A DNA stretch of 64,000 nucleotides from the NCBI RefSeq assembly GCF_008124765.1, contig NZ_VNHS01000001.1, positions 186,001 through 250,000 on the forward strand, in the 5' to 3' direction. Positions within the stretch are counted from its first letter, which is position 1. Every line of letters starts with the position of its first letter. The notes below the pieces were generated by a model. That model saw only the letters and a program-made list of their open reading frames with translations, was not told the origin of the DNA and did no database searches. The stretch comes from Paenibacillus methanolicus (GTDB lineage Bacteria; Bacillota; Bacilli; Paenibacillales; Paenibacillaceae). Below are positions 33,376 to 41,236 of the stretch, in pieces. A program made the position numbers and the translations under genes.

Positions 33376-33906
33376 ATGGGAATCGCCGTATTATACGGAA
33401 GCTCGAGGCGGCGCGGGAACTCGGATTTGCTGGCCGACCGGCTGGTAGAAGGGAGGGAAGCGGCCCGCTACTACTTGTCGGCGTCTCGCATCGAGCCGAT
33501 CGTCGATTATCGGCATACGGAGGCGGGCGCATACCCGGAGGACGATTACCGTTCGATCATCGGCGGCGTGCTCGCGGCGGATACGCTCGTCATCGCGTCG
33601 CCGATCTATTGGTACGGGATATCCGCGCCGCTGAAGCTGTTCGTCGACCGCTGGAGCCAATCGCTGCGCGAGGACCGGCAAGGCTTTCTTGAGGCGATCC
33701 GAGGCAAGCGCGCATACCTGATCGCGGTCGGCGACGACGAGCCCGGACGCAAAGGATTGCCGATCGTGGAGCAGTTCAGGCATATCTTTGATTTCGTCGG
33801 CGTCGAATTGGCGGGTTACGCGCTCGGCACGGGCAATAAGCCAGGCGACGTGCTTGACGACGCACAGACGCTTGCCGTGATCGACGGCTGGCGTCATGCG
33901 CTATAA
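33376..33906 (+). CDS. NADPH-dependent FMN reductase (flavodoxin-like fold)
   Basis: A 176-residue protein with the flavodoxin-like FMN loop VLYGSSRRRGNSDLLAD and the second loop ASPIYWYGISAPLKLFVDRW. The family reduces FMN, quinones or nitro/azo groups with NAD(P)H. As last gene of the operon, 17 bp after the ligase, it may supply reduced flavin or modify the product. AGAGGAAGAG precedes the ATG. Confidence 0.88.
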   Translation: MGIAVLYGSSRRRGNSDLLADRLVEGREAARYYLSASRIEPIVDYRHTEAGAYPEDDYRSIIGGVLAADTLVIASPIYWYGISAPLKLFVDRWSQSLREDRQGFLEAIRGKRAYLIAVGDDEPGRKGLPIVEQFRHIFDFVGVELAGYALGTGNKPGDVLDDAQTLAVIDGWRHAL

Positions 33907-33948
33907 GCGAAGGGATACTACCGCAGCTAAGAGGGTATCTGCGCGAAT

Positions 33949-33997
33949 GAAGATCAGGTTCGAACGGAGAACATTGCCGGGGCCTGGTCTTCTTTGC
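33949..33997 (+). terminator. Possible terminator of the LysW operon
   Basis: GAAGATCAGG (33949-33958) pairs with CCTGGTCTTC (33983-33992) with one G-U pair and a 24-nt loop, then TTTG. The short T run makes it a weak candidate. Confidence 0.4.
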
Positions 33998-34117
33998 GTC
34001 GAACAATCGTTGACTAGTGCGCAGGGGGAAGCGTCCGTTCCGATTGCCGAGCCTGAACGGGTCGTGGTACGCTAGACTGCGAATGTACCGATGACGATCG
34101 ATAAAGGAGAGATGGAC

Positions 34118-34621
34118 ATGACTCAACTCGCCGAGCGGCTGCTCGCCATGGAAGAAGAGGAACGCGAGCTGCAATTCGACCGGTTCGACAACGAGACCGC
34201 CCTTGAGCTGGGGCTTGCGATCATCGGGGAGGCGAAGCGGGCAGGCAAGAGCATCACGGTCGAGATCTACCGCGAAGGCCAGCGTCTGTTCGCCCACGCG
34301 ATGGCCGGCACGTCCGCCGAGAACGAGAATTGGATCCGGCGCAAAAACAACGTCGTGAACCATTTCGGCCAAAGCTCCTGGCGCGTCGCGCTGCGCGTTC
34401 GCGAAGATGGCCAATCGCTAGAGGCGGACTATGGGCTGCCGCTGGCCGATTATGTAGGAGCAGGTGGCGGCTTCCCGCTCATCGTGCGAGGAGAAGGCCA
34501 ACTCGGCACGATTACGGTGTCCGGTCTCCCCGATCAGGAGGATCACGACCTGCTGATCGCCGCGCTCCGCGCCTTCCTGAACCGCGACGCGGAACCGAGC
34601 CGAGGAGGCGCCGGGGCATGA
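34118..34621 (+). CDS. Heme-degrading domain-containing (UPF0303/HbpS-like) protein
   Basis: A 167-residue cytosolic protein of the UPF0303 group, related to HbpS/GlcG. It shows LELGLAIIGEAKRAGKSITVEIYREG, NWIRRKNNVVNHFGQSS, the LPLADYVGAGGGFPLIV segment and GTITVSGLPDQEDHDLL. HbpS binds and degrades heme; function in UPF0303 members is mostly assumed. AAAGGAGAG fits ATG 34118, not the ATG six bases earlier. The stop overlaps the next start (ATGA). Confidence 0.85.
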   Translation: MTQLAERLLAMEEEERELQFDRFDNETALELGLAIIGEAKRAGKSITVEIYREGQRLFAHAMAGTSAENENWIRRKNNVVNHFGQSSWRVALRVREDGQSLEADYGLPLADYVGAGGGFPLIVRGEGQLGTITVSGLPDQEDHDLLIAALRAFLNRDAEPSRGGAGA

Positions 34622-34995
34622 CGGCGGCATTCGGAAGGCAAGAGATGCTCGAACACGTCAGACGAGCATGCGCCGGACTGCCGGAGACCGAAGAATCGAT
34701 CGACGGGTTCGGCCATACGGTCATGAAGGTGCGCGGCAAGACGTTCATTATGATGAGCCCGGAAGAGGAGACGCCCGCCGGCTTGTCCATCAAGTCGGAC
34801 AAGGAGCAGCAGTTCTTGCTGCTGCAGCAAGGCGGATACGTGCGGACGCCATACATCGGCCAGCACGGATGGGTATCGCTTGATCAGACGACCAAGCCGA
34901 ACTGGGACGAGGTCGCCGGCTTGATCCGTACGGGGTATCTTCTTGCCGCTCCGAAGCGTCTGGCCAAGGAAGTGCTTGCGAGCCTGGACGCATAA
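34618..34995 (+). CDS. MmcQ/YjbR-family protein
   Basis: A 125-residue protein of the MmcQ/YjbR family (CyaY-like DNA-binding fold). It carries the N-terminal CAGLPETEESIDGFGHTVMKV, FIMMSPEEE and the C-terminal IGQHGWVSLDQTTKPNWDEV with the family pattern G-[WY]-x-x-L followed by D-W-x-E. The molecular role is unknown. It is translationally coupled to the upstream gene, has GAGGAGG, and ends at a terminator. Confidence 0.87.
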   Translation: MTAAFGRQEMLEHVRRACAGLPETEESIDGFGHTVMKVRGKTFIMMSPEEETPAGLSIKSDKEQQFLLLQQGGYVRTPYIGQHGWVSLDQTTKPNWDEVAGLIRTGYLLAAPKRLAKEVLASLDA

Positions 34996-35023
34996 TCGTC
35001 TTCACCCTATACATAAGTCCATG

Positions 35024-35056
35024 AAGCCAATGCGCGAACAGTCGCGTTGGCTTTTT
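35024..35056 (+). terminator. Terminator after the MmcQ/YjbR gene
   Basis: AAGCCAA with TTGGCTT, extended by GCG/CGC, and five T residues. Confidence 0.85.
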
Positions 35057-35155
35057 GGATTGACCGAATGAAATCGGAATTGCATGACTGCTTTGCTGTA
35101 GCGCGCGCGTCGTTATCAAATCAAACGTCATGATGTTTGCAAATTCCTATCGCGA

Positions 35156-35172
35156 TATAGCCTTAAGCTATA
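35156..35172. promoter_or_regulatory. Inverted repeat upstream of metE
   Basis: TATAGC-CTTAA-GCTATA, perfect 6-bp arms with a 5-bp centre, about 85 bp before metE. The T-N11-A-like dyad would fit a LysR-type activator such as a MetR homologue. No S-box or T-box leader features were seen in the 200 bp before metE. Confidence 0.4.
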
Positions 35173-35256
35173 GCAGGATATAGATTTATCCAGTTACCCC
35201 GCGCCTTCTCAGCCATGCTATCTTTTTAGTAACAAATGGCAGAGGAGAGTTGCACG

Positions 35257-37545
35257 ATGGCAAGAAGCAGCATATTGGGATACCCGCGCATCGGAGAGAA
35301 ACGCGAATGGAAGCAAGCGCTCGAGGCGTACTGGTCGGGCAAGTTGGATGAGGAGGCGTTCCGCGGACGCATGAAAGAAATCCGTCTGGACCGTCTGCGC
35401 AAACTGCAGGCGTCCGGGATCGACCTGATTCCCGTAGGCGATTTCAGCGAATATGATCACGTGCTGGATACGGCGGCGATGTTCGGCATCGTGCCGAAGC
35501 GGTTCGCTTACCACGGCGGCGAAGTTCATCCATCGATATACTTCGGGATCGCGCGCGGCACGAAAGAAGCGGCGGCTAGCGAAATGACGAAGTGGTTCAA
35601 CACGAATTACCATTACATCGTGCCCGAGCTGGACGGGACGGCGCCGACGCTGACGGAGAACCGCCCGCTGCGCGCTTACCTGGAAGCGAAAGAAACGCTC
35701 GGTATCGAAGGCAAGCCCGTATTACTCGGTCCGCTCACGTTCCTCCGAATGTCGAAAGGCTACGATCAGGCCGATACGGACGCTTGGTTGGACCGGCTTC
35801 TGCCGCTGTACGAACAAGTGCTCCGAGAGTTGGAGCAGGCCGGCGCGCAGTGGGTGCAGATCGACGAGCCGGCGCTCGTACAGGCTTCGGACATAGGCTC
35901 AAGCGAGCGGTTGAGCCGAATCTACGGCAGGTTCGCGGAGGCTGCGCCTCGCTTGAACATCATGCTGCAGACGTATTTCGAATCGGTGGACGATTATGAA
36001 GCGATCATCGAGCTGCCCGTCCAAGGGATCGGCCTGGATTTCGCGCATGGGCGAGACGCCAATCTTTCGGCACTCAGGAAGCATGGTTTCCCTTCCGATA
36101 AGGTGCTCGGAGCGGGAATCGTCGACGGGCGGGGGATTTGGAAGGCATCGCTCGCCAACGGTTGCAAGCTTCTGGAGGATATCGCGCGCTTCGTCCCTTC
36201 CGACCGACTCATCGTGCAATCGTCCTGCAGTCTGCTTCATGTTCCGGTCACGGTGCAAGGCGAAGATCAGCTGCCGCAGACGTTAAGGCATGCGTTGTCG
36301 TTCGCGGACGAGAAGTTGGAAGAGATCGCGCTGCTCGCCCGGGCGGCCGAGCTCGGGGCGGGTGCGATCGCCGCGGAGACGCAGGCGAGCGAAGCCGCGC
36401 TTCAGGCGCTGAACGCGCACGAGACGCGCAATCGCAAGGATGTCCAAGCGGCGGTAAGCGAAATTGCGGTACATGAAGGACGGCGCGATAAGCCGTTCGC
36501 CGAACGCCAGCCGCTGCAGCAAGCGAAGTGGCAGCTGCCGCTGCTGCCGACGACGACGATCGGCAGCTTCCCGCAGACGGCGGACGTGCGCAAGGCGAGG
36601 CAGCAGTGGCGGAAGGGCGAATGGAGCAAAGAGCGGTACGACGGTTTTATTCGCGAGCAGATCGACAAGTGGGTGGGCTTGCAGGAAGAGATCGGCCTCG
36701 ACGTGCTCGTGCACGGCGAATTCGAGCGGACGGACATGGTCGAGTTTTTCGGCGAGAAGCTGGCGGGATTCGCCTTTACCCGAGGCGGCTGGGTGCAGTC
36801 GTACGGTTCCCGATGCGTGAAGCCGCCGATCATCTATGGCGATGTCGCGTTCGAAGGCGCGATGACGGTGGAGGAGACGGCCTACGCGCAGTCGAAGACG
36901 TCCAGGCCGGTGAAGGGGATGCTGACGGGACCGGTCACGATCATGAATTGGTCGTTCGTCCGCGAGGACATCGCGCGCGAGCAGATCGCCTATCAGCTGG
37001 CCTTCGCGCTCAGACAGGAAGTCGAAGCTTTGGAGACGGCCGGCATCGGCTTGATTCAAGTAGATGAGCCTGCCGTGCGGGAAGGTCTCCCGCTGAAGCG
37101 AGAGGCGCAAGCGGAGTATTTGGCCTGGGCGGTCAAAGCTTTCCGGCTGACGACATGCACCGTATGCGATACGACGCAAATCCACACTCATATGTGCTAT
37201 TGCGAGTTTCATGACATGCTCGGCTCCATCGAAGCCATGGATGCGGATGTCATCTCGATCGAGACCTCCCGCTCGCACGGCGAGTTGATTCATCACTTCG
37301 AAACGCAATCGTACCCGCTCGGAATCGGGCTGGGCGTCTACGATATTCATAGCCCGCGCGTGCCGCGGACCGGCGAGATGACCGCGATGATCGGCCGCGC
37401 CCTGCAGGCGCTGGACCCCGCGCTATTCTGGATTAATCCGGATTGCGGGCTGAAGACGCGCGGGGAAGAAGAGACGGTCGCCGCGCTACGCAACATGGTC
37501 GAAGCGGCAAGAGCCGCGCGGCGGTCGGTTGCCGCTACCGTGTAG
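35257..37545 (+). CDS. metE: Cobalamin-independent methionine synthase
   Basis: MetE transfers a methyl group from methyltetrahydrofolate polyglutamate to homocysteine, the last step of methionine synthesis. At 762 residues it has the full two-barrel length. The N-terminal SSILGYPRIGEKREWK and the C-terminal half starting at TTTIGSFPQT are typical. Zinc ligands are visible in THMCYCEF (about 644-651) and in NPDCGLKTR (about 728-736), with IQVDEPA and ETSRSHGE between. The start at 35257 has GAGGAGAG at about 8 bp; an upstream ATG at 35236 lies before this site. Confidence 0.97.
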   Translation: MARSSILGYPRIGEKREWKQALEAYWSGKLDEEAFRGRMKEIRLDRLRKLQASGIDLIPVGDFSEYDHVLDTAAMFGIVPKRFAYHGGEVHPSIYFGIARGTKEAAASEMTKWFNTNYHYIVPELDGTAPTLTENRPLRAYLEAKETLGIEGKPVLLGPLTFLRMSKGYDQADTDAWLDRLLPLYEQVLRELEQAGAQWVQIDEPALVQASDIGSSERLSRIYGRFAEAAPRLNIMLQTYFESVDDYEAIIELPVQGIGLDFAHGRDANLSALRKHGFPSDKVLGAGIVDGRGIWKASLANGCKLLEDIARFVPSDRLIVQSSCSLLHVPVTVQGEDQLPQTLRHALSFADEKLEEIALLARAAELGAGAIAAETQASEAALQALNAHETRNRKDVQAAVSEIAVHEGRRDKPFAERQPLQQAKWQLPLLPTTTIGSFPQTADVRKARQQWRKGEWSKERYDGFIREQIDKWVGLQEEIGLDVLVHGEFERTDMVEFFGEKLAGFAFTRGGWVQSYGSRCVKPPIIYGDVAFEGAMTVEETAYAQSKTSRPVKGMLTGPVTIMNWSFVREDIAREQIAYQLAFALRQEVEALETAGIGLIQVDEPAVREGLPLKREAQAEYLAWAVKAFRLTTCTVCDTTQIHTHMCYCEFHDMLGSIEAMDADVISIETSRSHGELIHHFETQSYPLGIGLGVYDIHSPRVPRTGEMTAMIGRALQALDPALFWINPDCGLKTRGEEETVAALRNMVEAARAARRSVAATV

Positions 37546-37625
37546 ACGGCAATTTCGTTCAGCGGCTATTGACGAATCGGCCGATTATGATAGGGTAAAG
37601 GAAAGTCGCGAGGGACGGGAGTTGT

Positions 37626-37907
37626 ATGCGGATGCAGCGTATTCGATTTTTCCTCAAGCAATTTTGGCGAGAACCTTGGTGGTTCAAGCTGCTCATTATC
37701 GCATCGCTTGGAGGATCGATCCTATTCAGCAGCTCGGCGTTCGAGAACGGTTACTATGATGCGATCGCCAAGGCCGCGGCCGCCGTATTTTTCGGCGCTT
37801 ATGCGTTCAAGCTCCGGCGAACCTTCTACGTGTCCGCGGCAATGACCGCCGCCGCCGTGCTATGCCTATACGTAAGTTGGGATTTATACCGGGCTGTCGG
37901 CGGCTGA
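37626..37907 (+). CDS. Small membrane protein, unknown function
   Basis: A 93-residue protein with an N-terminal basic stretch and three hydrophobic segments (about 20-36, 45-62, 68-87). GGGAG precedes the ATG at 5 bp, and a strong terminator follows the stop. No family is recognised. Confidence 0.7.
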   Translation: MRMQRIRFFLKQFWREPWWFKLLIIASLGGSILFSSSAFENGYYDAIAKAAAAVFFGAYAFKLRRTFYVSAAMTAAAVLCLYVSWDLYRAVGG

Positions 37908-37925
37908 TGCCGGCGGTACCGGAAC

Positions 37926-37963
37926 GAGCATGACCGTCTCATTAGGGCGGTCATGCTCTTTTT
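37926..37963 (+). terminator. Terminator before the GGDEF gene
   Basis: GAGCATGACCG (37926-37936) and its exact complement (37948-37958) with an 11-nt loop, then five T residues. Confidence 0.92.
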
Positions 37964-38053
37964 ATTGCGCGCGAGCTCGGCCGTGTCCGCGAATAAGGAT
38001 GTTTCCACCGTGAATGGTAAACCTAATAAGATGCAGGGAGGCGATGCCATTTC

Positions 38054-39886
38054 ATGTTCAAGGAATTGTTAACGGACGTGACCTTGATTCTCGTATTTCT
38101 GTTCGTGCTGCACCTTGTTCTTGAGAGCAAGGCGATATGCGCTGCATCGACGATCTGGCGACGTATGCAAGTCGGCATCGTCAATGGCGCCTATGGACTT
38201 ATCCTCATGCAGTTCGCGGTCCGCATCACGGACACGCTGATTATGGACCTTCGTCACATCGTCATCGTGCTGGCGGCCCGTTACGGCGGCGTACCCGGCG
38301 CGTTGACGGCGTCACTGATCATCGCGGCGGGCAGGCTCACCATGTTTCCGTTCTCGACGACCGCCGTCATCTCGAGCTCGAACGTCTTGCTTAGCGGACT
38401 TCTGTGCGCGTGGCTGTCCACTCGAAAGTGGCCGAGCTGGCAGCGGCTTGTCGCGATGCACGCGACCAGCATGGGGTCCGTCACGATCATCTTCATCTAT
38501 TTGGTCGACCCGCAAGTGCTGCCGCTGCTCTTGACCTGCTTCTGGATTATATCCGTTCTTGCGGGTCTGATGGCGCAATGGTACTCCAGCATGCTGACGG
38601 AGAAGAAGGAAATGGCGAACAAGCTCGCGCAGAGCGAAGCGTTCAACCGCGCCATACTCGACAACGTGCCCGAAGCGATCATCATCCATGCGGACGGCCA
38701 TATCGTCTACTGCAATCCGTTCGGCGCGCGTCTCATGGGGGCAGTTTCTTCCCGGAAGATGCTCGGCGAGCCGATTCTTCAGTTCATTCATCCGGATGAC
38801 CATCCTCTCGTCTTGGAGCGAATTCGCCAAATCACGCAGGAGCGCAAGCATGCCGAAGCGATGGAGGAGCGGCTCGTTCGGCTGGACGGCACGGTTATCG
38901 ACGTGGAAGTGACCGGAATCTCGATCGAATATAACGGGCAGTCGGCCTCGCTGGTCGTCGTAAAGGATATTACGAGCCGGAAGCGGCAAGCGCGGATGCT
39001 GGCGGAAGCGCACGAGCGCACGTCGAATATTTTGGAGAGCATCGCCGACGCGTTCTTCTCGGTGGACAGGCATTGGCGCTTCACCTACGTGAACCGCGAA
39101 GCGGAGCGAGTCCTCGGACGCTCGAAGGAAATGTTGATCGGCTGCGTCATATGGGATGAGTTCCCGCGCGTGATGCACACGAAGTTTCATGATGCGTATC
39201 AGGAAGCGATGCAGCATGACCGGTCCGTATCCGTCCAAACGTATTTCGAGCCGTTAGACGAGTGGTTCGAGGTCAGGGCTTTTCCGTCCAAGGAAGGCTT
39301 GTCCGTCTACTTCCATAACATAACGGACCGCAAGCAGGCCGAACTCGAACTGAAACAGCTCAACGAGGAGCTGCAGCGGTATTCCTATCTGGACGGGTTG
39401 ACCGGCTTGGCGAATCGTCGCGCGTTCGATCTTAAACTTCTCCGCGAATGGGAGAAGGGGGCGGAGGAAGGTACCCCGCTATCGCTGCTCCTGCTCGATA
39501 TCGACTATTTCAAGCTGTATAACGATACCTATGGCCACGAGGCAGGCGATCGCTGCTTGAAGCAAGTAGCGGAGAAACTGACGGAGCTTGTCGTCGGGAC
39601 GGATCGAATGATCAGCCGCTATGGCGGGGAGGAGTTCGCGATCGTGCTGCCAGGGGCGGCGCTAATGCCGGCCATGCGCCAGGCAGAGCGGATTCGGGCC
39701 GGCGTGGAGTCGATGGGCATCCCTCATAGCGGCTCCTCCGTAAGCGGCGTCGTGACGGTTAGCATAGGCGTCGCTTCGACGCGGCCCGGTGCGGAGGGCG
39801 ATATGAAATCGCTTCTGATCGACGCCGACCGGGCGCTGTATCGGTGCAAAGAACGCCGGAATTGCGCGAGCGGCGGTACGGAATAA
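38054..39886 (+). CDS. Membrane diguanylate cyclase with two PAS domains
   Basis: A 610-residue signalling protein. The N-terminal 5TMR-LYT-type membrane sensor (about 1-180) has the typical RHIVIVLAARYGGVPGALTASLIIA. Two PAS domains follow (about 195-310 and 320-435), then GGDEF (about 445-605) with DGLTGLANRRAFD, DIDYFKLYNDTYGH and the signature GGEEF at 524-528. It should make cyclic di-GMP from GTP. No RxxD inhibitory site stands before GGEEF (RMIS), so feedback inhibition is probably absent. GGGAGG lies about 12 bp before the ATG. Confidence 0.92.
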   Translation: MFKELLTDVTLILVFLFVLHLVLESKAICAASTIWRRMQVGIVNGAYGLILMQFAVRITDTLIMDLRHIVIVLAARYGGVPGALTASLIIAAGRLTMFPFSTTAVISSSNVLLSGLLCAWLSTRKWPSWQRLVAMHATSMGSVTIIFIYLVDPQVLPLLLTCFWIISVLAGLMAQWYSSMLTEKKEMANKLAQSEAFNRAILDNVPEAIIIHADGHIVYCNPFGARLMGAVSSRKMLGEPILQFIHPDDHPLVLERIRQITQERKHAEAMEERLVRLDGTVIDVEVTGISIEYNGQSASLVVVKDITSRKRQARMLAEAHERTSNILESIADAFFSVDRHWRFTYVNREAERVLGRSKEMLIGCVIWDEFPRVMHTKFHDAYQEAMQHDRSVSVQTYFEPLDEWFEVRAFPSKEGLSVYFHNITDRKQAELELKQLNEELQRYSYLDGLTGLANRRAFDLKLLREWEKGAEEGTPLSLLLLDIDYFKLYNDTYGHEAGDRCLKQVAEKLTELVVGTDRMISRYGGEEFAIVLPGAALMPAMRQAERIRAGVESMGIPHSGSSVSGVVTVSIGVASTRPGAEGDMKSLLIDADRALYRCKERRNCASGGTE

Positions 39887-39923
39887 CGGCGAATCGTCGG
39901 CGCGCGTGCCGCATCCGCGAATG

Positions 39924-40024
39924 AAGACCCTATGACTAACGGAAGTTGATGGATGCTTGCTCATGCCGCGAGTCTAACCGCGGCACGTTCAGGCAGCGAT
40001 CATCCGCCGCGGCATAGGGTCTTT
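39924..40024. terminator. Long bidirectional hairpin between the GGDEF and AraC genes
   Basis: AAGACCCTATG (39924-39934) pairs with CATAGGGTCTT (40013-40023) across about 78 nt. Inside, TGCCGCG (39964-39970) pairs with CGCGGCA (39979-39985) and GGATG with CATCC, so a branched structure is possible. T residues follow on the plus strand (TTTCTATT). Confidence 0.55.
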
Positions 40025-40029
40025 CTATT

Positions 40030-40884
40030 CTAAGTACCGTTAGGGTGTCGGGCGTCAAGCTGCTGCTTGCGATAGAAGCTGGGCGAATGTCCGACCGTTT
40101 TCTTGAACATTTTGGAGAACAGAAACGGATCCAGATAGCCGACGGAACGCGACACGTCGCTGATCGACAGCTCCGGCTGACGGAGCAGCTCGACCGCCTG
40201 CTTCATGCGCACGTGCAGCAGGTAGCCTTGCAGCGACATCCCGAGACGCGCTTGGAACAGACTGGAGAGGTACGTCCGGTTCAAGCCGATCCGGCTGGCG
40301 ATGTCTTCGACCGTAATGCGCTGGCTGTAATGGTGGCCGATCCATTCGATCGCCTGACGAATATACGTCTCCTTGGATGCGGCGGGTCTGGCATCCGTCG
40401 CGTCCTCCGCGGCGTTCACCAGCTCGGCCAGAAACCGGTACAGGATGCTCTGATAGCTGAGATCGGCGCCGCGTTGGCCGGCAACCGAGACGCATTCGTC
40501 GTGAAACCGTTCGAAGTACGAGGCGGCCGCCGCTTGGAACACGGGCTTGGCATCGCTCAATCCGGTTCGGGCGATCAAGCCGTGCGCTTCCAATCCGTTG
40601 AAGCCGATCCACGAATAGGTCCAGGGATCATGAGGATCGGCCTCATAATGAATCAGCTTCCCCGGCACGATGAGAAATCCGCTGCCGGCTTCAAGGGTAT
40701 ACGTTTGTCCGTTGCCGTGGACTTGACCGCGGCCGCGATGGACGTAATGCACGATAAAGGCATCGCGAAGTCCCGGTCCCCACGCATGGCGGGGCGGACA
40801 ATGTTCGAGCCCGTAGAAGAGCAGACGAAGCTTCACGGGATCCTGCCCGGCCGGACCGGGGACGTTCTCCATCACGATTTCCAT
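40030..40884 (-). CDS. AraC-family transcriptional regulator of the alpha-galactosidase gene
   Basis: A regulator of about 284 residues. The N-terminal cupin-like sugar-binding domain has FIVHYVHRGRGQVHGNGQTY, PGKLIHYEAD and SWIGFNG. The C-terminal AraC domain reads VEDIASRIGLNRTYLSSLF and ISDVSRSVGYLDPFLFSKMF. It is divergent from the GH4 gene, like MelR/RafR-type regulators, so it probably activates melA in response to an alpha-galactoside. The start is uncertain: the frame opens at a TTG (40932) without a ribosome site; ATG 40884 has GGAG upstream and ATG 40899 is possible. Confidence 0.88.
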   Translation of the reverse strand: MEIVMENVPGPAGQDPVKLRLLFYGLEHCPPRHAWGPGLRDAFIVHYVHRGRGQVHGNGQTYTLEAGSGFLIVPGKLIHYEADPHDPWTYSWIGFNGLEAHGLIARTGLSDAKPVFQAAAASYFERFHDECVSVAGQRGADLSYQSILYRFLAELVNAAEDATDARPAASKETYIRQAIEWIGHHYSQRITVEDIASRIGLNRTYLSSLFQARLGMSLQGYLLHVRMKQAVELLRQPELSISDVSRSVGYLDPFLFSKMFKKTVGHSPSFYRKQQLDARHPNGT

Positions 40885-41236
40885 TGCCGCACGCTCCATT
40901 CTTTCAGATAATTGCAGTTCAAAAGACGACAATTCAGCACCGAGAAGGTTGCGTGAAGGCGAAGAAGGAGGAGCGGAGTTTAGGCCAACCTAAATGAACA
41001 CCGGACTTCAAGCCTGAACGCAAGATTCGATGTCGAGTTACTCCTTGAACTGCTACGTGATCAATTGGCGAATGTGTGCCGATGCCGTATTATAACAGGA
41101 AAACCCCCGGTATTTGTAGATGATAGCGCTGTACAACTGGCATTATGACAGGAAAATCAGGTTTAGCTCCATGTTCATCCCGGCGGCCCCCCGATATAGT
41201 GGACGTATAACGCGAAAAACCAGGAGGTTATCCGAT
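40885..41236. other. Divergent promoter region of the AraC and GH4 genes
   Basis: It holds the melA promoter described separately and a leader of about 135 nt. Otherwise no repeat, hairpin or gene was recognised, and no convincing AraC half-sites could be picked by eye. Confidence 0.5.
41065..41093 (+). promoter_or_regulatory. Probable promoter of the GH4 gene
   Basis: TTGGCG (41065-41070), a 17-bp spacer and TATTAT (41088-41093). The weak -35 box fits an activator-dependent promoter. Confidence 0.5.

Noticed and set aside
23087..33906. LysW operon as ordinary lysine or arginine biosynthesis
   Set aside because: Transketolase, DegT aminotransferase, second ligase and exporter have no place in those routes, and a dapA homologue of the diaminopimelate route lies nearby.
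41110..41130. cre site before melA (ATGATAGCGCTGTACA)
   Set aside because: Several mismatches to the consensus, including both bases of the final CA.
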